Assembly (NCBI GenBank): GCA_903847495.1
Contig: CAINDT010000306.1
Span: 1 to 8,163 of the forward strand
Direction: 5' to 3'
DNA from: an uncultured Actinomycetes bacterium
Lineage (GTDB): Bacteria > Actinomycetota > Thermoleophilia > Gaiellales > F1-60-MAGs149
Length of the DNA: 8,163 nt
The translations under genes and the position numbers were made by a program. Positions 6,132 to 8,163 of the stretch are shown piece by piece. The stretch's first letter is position 1. Each line of letters starts with the position of its first letter. The notes under the pieces were generated by a model, which worked only from the letters and a program-made list of their open reading frames with translations, had not been told where the DNA came from and made no database searches.

Positions 6132-6141
6132 TTCACCCCCC

Positions 6142-7431
6142 TTGAGCACTTCCCCCACCCGTGCACAGCAGATCGCTGACCTCGAACAGGCGTGGAGCAG
6201 CGATCCGCGCTGGAACAACATCGAGCGCGTCTACACCGCTGAAGAGGTCGTGTCGCTGCGTGGCTCGATCGTCCAGAAGCACACGCTCGCCGAGCGCGGC
6301 GCCGCGAAGCTCTGGGACCTCGTCAACAACGAGCACCACGTCCACGCCCTCGGCGCCCTGACCGGCGGCCAGGCCGTGCAGATGGTCAAGGCCGGCCTCA
6401 AGGCGATCTACCTGTCTGGCTGGCAGGTCGCCGCCGACGGCAACCTCGCCGCCGATGTCTACCCCGACCAGTCGCTGTATCCGGCGAACTCGGTGCCCGC
6501 GATGGTCCGCCGCCTCAACAACGCGCTGACGCGCGCCGACCAGATCACGTGGTCCGAGGGCGACGAGTCGATCGACTGGTTCGCGCCGATCGTCGCCGAT
6601 GCCGAGGCCGGCTTCGGTGGCTCGCTCAACGTGTACGAGCTGATGAAGGGCATGATCGAGGCCGGCGCCTCGGGCGTGCACTTCGAGGACCAGCTCGCGT
6701 CGGAGAAGAAGTGCGGCCATCTCGGCGGCAAGGTGCTGATTCCGACCAGCCAGTTCGTCCGCACGCTGTCGGCCGCCCGGCTCGCTGCCGACGTCGCCGA
6801 TGTGCCGACGCTGATCGTGGCGCGCACCGACGCGCTCGCAGCGACGCTGATGACGTCGGACGTCGACGATCGCGATAAGGAGTTCTGCACCGGCGAGCGC
6901 ACGCCGGAGGGCTACTTCTACGTGACCGGCGGCATCGACTCCGCGATTGCCCGCGGCCTGGCCTACGCGCCGTACGCCGATCTGATCTGGTGCGAGACCG
7001 GCACCCCGGACATCGACGAGGCGCGCAAGTTCGCCGAGGCGATCCATGCGGAGTTCCCGGGCAAGCTGCTGGCCTACAACTGCTCGCCGTCGTTCAACTG
7101 GAAGCGCGCCCTCTCCGACGAGGAGATCGCGAAGTTCCAGTACGAGCTCGGCGAGATGGGCTACAAGTTCCAGTTCATCACCCTTGCCGGCTTCCACGCG
7201 CTCAACGCGTCGATGTTCGAGCTCGCCAAGGGCTACGCCGAGAGCGGCATGACCGCCTACGTGGCCCTGCAGGAGAGCGAGTTCGGCATGGAAGACGACG
7301 GCTACACCGCGACGCGCCATCAGCGCGAGGTCGGTGCGGGCTACTTCGATCTCATCTCCACCATCGCTTCGGCTGGAGCCAGCTCCACCTTGGCCCTCAA
7401 GGGGTCCACGGAGGAAGAGCAGTTCCACTAG
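6142..7431 (+). CDS. aceA: Isocitrate lyase
   Basis: Isocitrate lyase cleaves isocitrate to succinate and glyoxylate, the first committed step of the glyoxylate shunt used for growth on acetate or fatty acids. From the TTG start the protein is 429 aa. The catalytic motif KKCGH falls at 189-193 with Cys191, and the metal-binding Asp in VADAEAGFGG is Asp153; both numbers coincide with Mycobacterium tuberculosis Icl1 (428 aa) as I recall it. Other conserved blocks include YLSGWQVA, YPDQSLYPANSVP, VARTDA, NCSPSFNW, TLAGFHALN and the C-terminal GSTEEEQFH. An ATG at 6073 would add 23 residues (452 aa) rich in Ser/Gly/Pro and not typical of the family. The TTG has a GGAGG and the candidate promoter lies downstream of the ATG, so I choose TTG. 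It is monocistronic, with two terminators after it, and is probably controlled by the divergent LysR. No malate synthase is in the window. Confidence 0.97.
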   Translation: MSTSPTRAQQIADLEQAWSSDPRWNNIERVYTAEEVVSLRGSIVQKHTLAERGAAKLWDLVNNEHHVHALGALTGGQAVQMVKAGLKAIYLSGWQVAADGNLAADVYPDQSLYPANSVPAMVRRLNNALTRADQITWSEGDESIDWFAPIVADAEAGFGGSLNVYELMKGMIEAGASGVHFEDQLASEKKCGHLGGKVLIPTSQFVRTLSAARLAADVADVPTLIVARTDALAATLMTSDVDDRDKEFCTGERTPEGYFYVTGGIDSAIARGLAYAPYADLIWCETGTPDIDEARKFAEAIHAEFPGKLLAYNCSPSFNWKRALSDEEIAKFQYELGEMGYKFQFITLAGFHALNASMFELAKGYAESGMTAYVALQESEFGMEDDGYTATRHQREVGAGYFDLISTIASAGASSTLALKGSTEEEQFH

Positions 7432-7442
7432 GCCGATCACCC

Positions 7443-7484
7443 CGGCGGGGATCACGGCGGCTTCGGCTGTCGTGATCCCCGCCG
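7443..7484 (+). terminator. First terminator of aceA
   Basis: A perfect 14-bp inverted repeat, CGGCGGGGATCACG (7443-7456) with CGTGATCCCCGCCG (7471-7484), has a 14-nt loop and starts 12 nt after the aceA stop. There is no U-tract, as is common for actinobacterial terminators. Confidence 0.8.
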
Positions 7485-7495
7485 TCCCCACACCG

Positions 7496-7524
7496 GGACC
7501 TGGATCGCGAGATCCGGGTCCTTT
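7496..7524 (+). terminator. Second aceA terminator with GNRA tetraloop
   Basis: GGACCTGGATC (7496-7506) pairs with GATCCGGGTCC (7511-7521), giving an 11-bp stem with one U-G wobble around a GCGA tetraloop, followed directly by TTT (7522-7524). This is a compact intrinsic terminator in tandem with the first. Its right arm resembles the core of the palindromic repeats just downstream. Confidence 0.65.
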
Positions 7525-7538
7525 CGCATTTCCGAGGA

Positions 7539-7630
7539 CAATTTGGATCCGGATCCAAATTGGTCGATTTCGTGCACGTTTGGATCCGGATCCAGATTGG
7601 TCGTCTTCGGGACAGTTCGGATCCAGGTCC
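7539..7630. repeat. 37-bp tandem array of GGATCC palindromes
   Basis: Unit A is 7542-7578 and unit B 7579-7615, 37 bp each with 30 of 37 bases identical; a partial unit C begins at 7616. Each unit opens with two abutting GGATCC-like hexamers, with centres at 7550/7551, 7587/7588 and 7624/7625, exactly 37 bp apart. A degenerate relative is centred at 7515/7516 inside the second terminator. Unit A sits in a perfect 24-bp palindrome (7539-7562), with arms CAATTTGGATCC and its complement. Unit B keeps 14 perfect palindromic bases. The array fills the gap before the nucleotidyltransferase promoter, and unit C covers its -35 region. This could be an operator array, a row of hairpins, or a dispersed or variable repeat. 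I see no protein-coding content in the 223-bp gap between aceA and the nucleotidyltransferase gene. Confidence 0.8.
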
Positions 7631-7642
7631 TGCCCGTCCCGC

Positions 7643-7648
7643 TAGGCT
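7643..7648 (+). promoter_or_regulatory. -10 element of the nucleotidyltransferase gene, leaderless type
   Basis: TAGGCT ends 6 nt before the ATG at 7655. The -35 position, 18 nt upstream, falls exactly on the GGATCC of repeat unit C (7619-7624), so no conventional -35 is present. There is no Shine-Dalgarno. Confidence 0.45.
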
Positions 7649-7654
7649 GCCCGC

Positions 7655-8163
7655 ATGCGCGTGATGATCATGGCGGCCGGACTCGGTACGCGACTGCGAC
7701 CGCTGACGGAGCATCTGCCCAAGCCCGTCGCGCCCGTCGGCAACCGGCCCTGCGTCGACTACCTGCTGCGCCGCATCGCCGATGCCGGCTGCACCGGCGC
7801 GATCATGAACCTGCACTATCACCCGCAGACGATCATCGACACGATCGGCGACGGCGCGGACTACGGCATCCCCGTCGAGTACTCGATCGAGGAGGAACTG
7901 CTCGGCACCGCCGGCGGCACGCGCAAGTGCCAAGCGTTCCTGACCGCCGAGGACGACGTCTTCCTCGTGACGAGCGGCGACGGCCTGCACACGATCGACC
8001 TCGCCGCACTCGCCGCGGCCCATCGCGCCTCGGGCGCGCTCGCGACGATCACCGTCAAGCGCGTCGAGGACATCACGGGCTTCGGCGTCGTCGTCACAGA
8101 TGCCGACGGCCGCGTCACGTCGTTCCAGGAGAAGCCGGCTCCCGAGGATGCGCTCAGCGACCT
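7655..8163 (+). CDS. Sugar-phosphate nucleotidyltransferase, N-terminal part
   Basis: The first 169 residues of an NTP_transferase-family enzyme are visible; the gene continues beyond the right edge. The family couples a sugar-1-phosphate with an NTP to give a nucleotide sugar, often for cell-wall or exopolysaccharide synthesis. Motifs in order are the nucleotide-binding GLGTRLRPLT (9-18), PKP (22-24), LGTAGG (83-88), the metal-site region SGDG (107-110), TGFGVVV (141-147) and FQEKP (157-161). The pattern is close to mannose-1-phosphate guanylyltransferases and glucose-1-phosphate uridylyl/thymidylyltransferases, including the guanylyltransferase-phosphomutase fusions. The sugar and base cannot be fixed without the C-terminal half, which is also where any fused domain would lie. 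The ATG start is supported by the short beta-strand MRVMIMAAG and the -10 element 6 nt upstream. Confidence 0.92.
   Translation, partial: MRVMIMAAGLGTRLRPLTEHLPKPVAPVGNRPCVDYLLRRIADAGCTGAIMNLHYHPQTIIDTIGDGADYGIPVEYSIEEELLGTAGGTRKCQAFLTAEDDVFLVTSGDGLHTIDLAALAAAHRASGALATITVKRVEDITGFGVVVTDADGRVTSFQEKPAPEDALSD

Noticed and set aside
6133..7491. A 452-aa minus-strand open frame opposite aceA
   Set aside because: It is a mirror frame of a highly conserved gene, has no recognisable domain, and includes the aceA terminator.
7539..7630. CRISPR array
   Set aside because: The units abut without unique spacers, there are only two to three copies, and no cas gene is present.
7334..7645. A 103-aa plus-strand open frame across the aceA end and repeat array
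   Set aside because: The apparent repeat peptides (DPDPDW-like) come from reading the 37-bp palindromic units in one frame; it crosses two terminators and has no start signals.

Overview
This is a GC-rich bacterial window with densely packed genes, GTG and TTG start codons, and several promoters that look leaderless. The isocitrate lyase is the short, mycobacterial-type form. Together these point to a high-GC Gram-positive actinobacterium, possibly Thermoleophilia/Solirubrobacterales. That lineage placement is an inference, with moderate to low confidence.

Layout. Bases 1-98 (-) hold the N-terminus of a membrane protein, probably an MFS transporter. It is divergent from 164-1666 (+), a secreted alpha/beta hydrolase of the tripeptidyl-aminopeptidase/TAP-like type. 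A convergent hairpin then separates the hydrolase from a five-gene minus-strand operon, which reads 5102 to 1765. In transcription order the operon encodes a 211-aa unrecognised protein with an internal duplication, an acyl carrier protein, an MBOAT acyltransferase, a 51-aa single-pass membrane peptide ending in PIYANY, and a membrane-anchored SGNH/DltD-like protein. Just upstream on the same strand is a LysR-type regulator (5139-6023). Divergent from it is aceA, isocitrate lyase (6142-7431, TTG start). Two tandem terminators follow aceA, then an array of GGATCC-containing palindromes with a 37-bp period. A sugar-phosphate nucleotidyltransferase starts at 7655 and runs off the right edge.

How the genes work together. 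The centre of the window looks like a relative of the Dlt teichoic-acid D-alanylation machinery: carrier protein (DltC role), MBOAT channel enzyme (DltB role), C-terminal-tyrosine relay peptide (DltX role) and extracytoplasmic SGNH transferase (DltD role). The adenylating ligase DltA is absent from the operon. An unknown duplicated protein, possibly a double hot-dog, takes the first position. The inferred job is moving an acyl group from the cytoplasm across the membrane onto an envelope polymer; neither acyl group nor acceptor can be read from sequence. LysR and aceA share a 118-bp control region with a perfect 7-bp dyad, so LysR probably regulates aceA and itself.

A recurring signature is a TANNNT hexamer ending 6-8 nt before the start codon of the first gene in a transcription unit. 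In contrast, acp, the small relay peptide and aceA have recognisable Shine-Dalgarno sequences.
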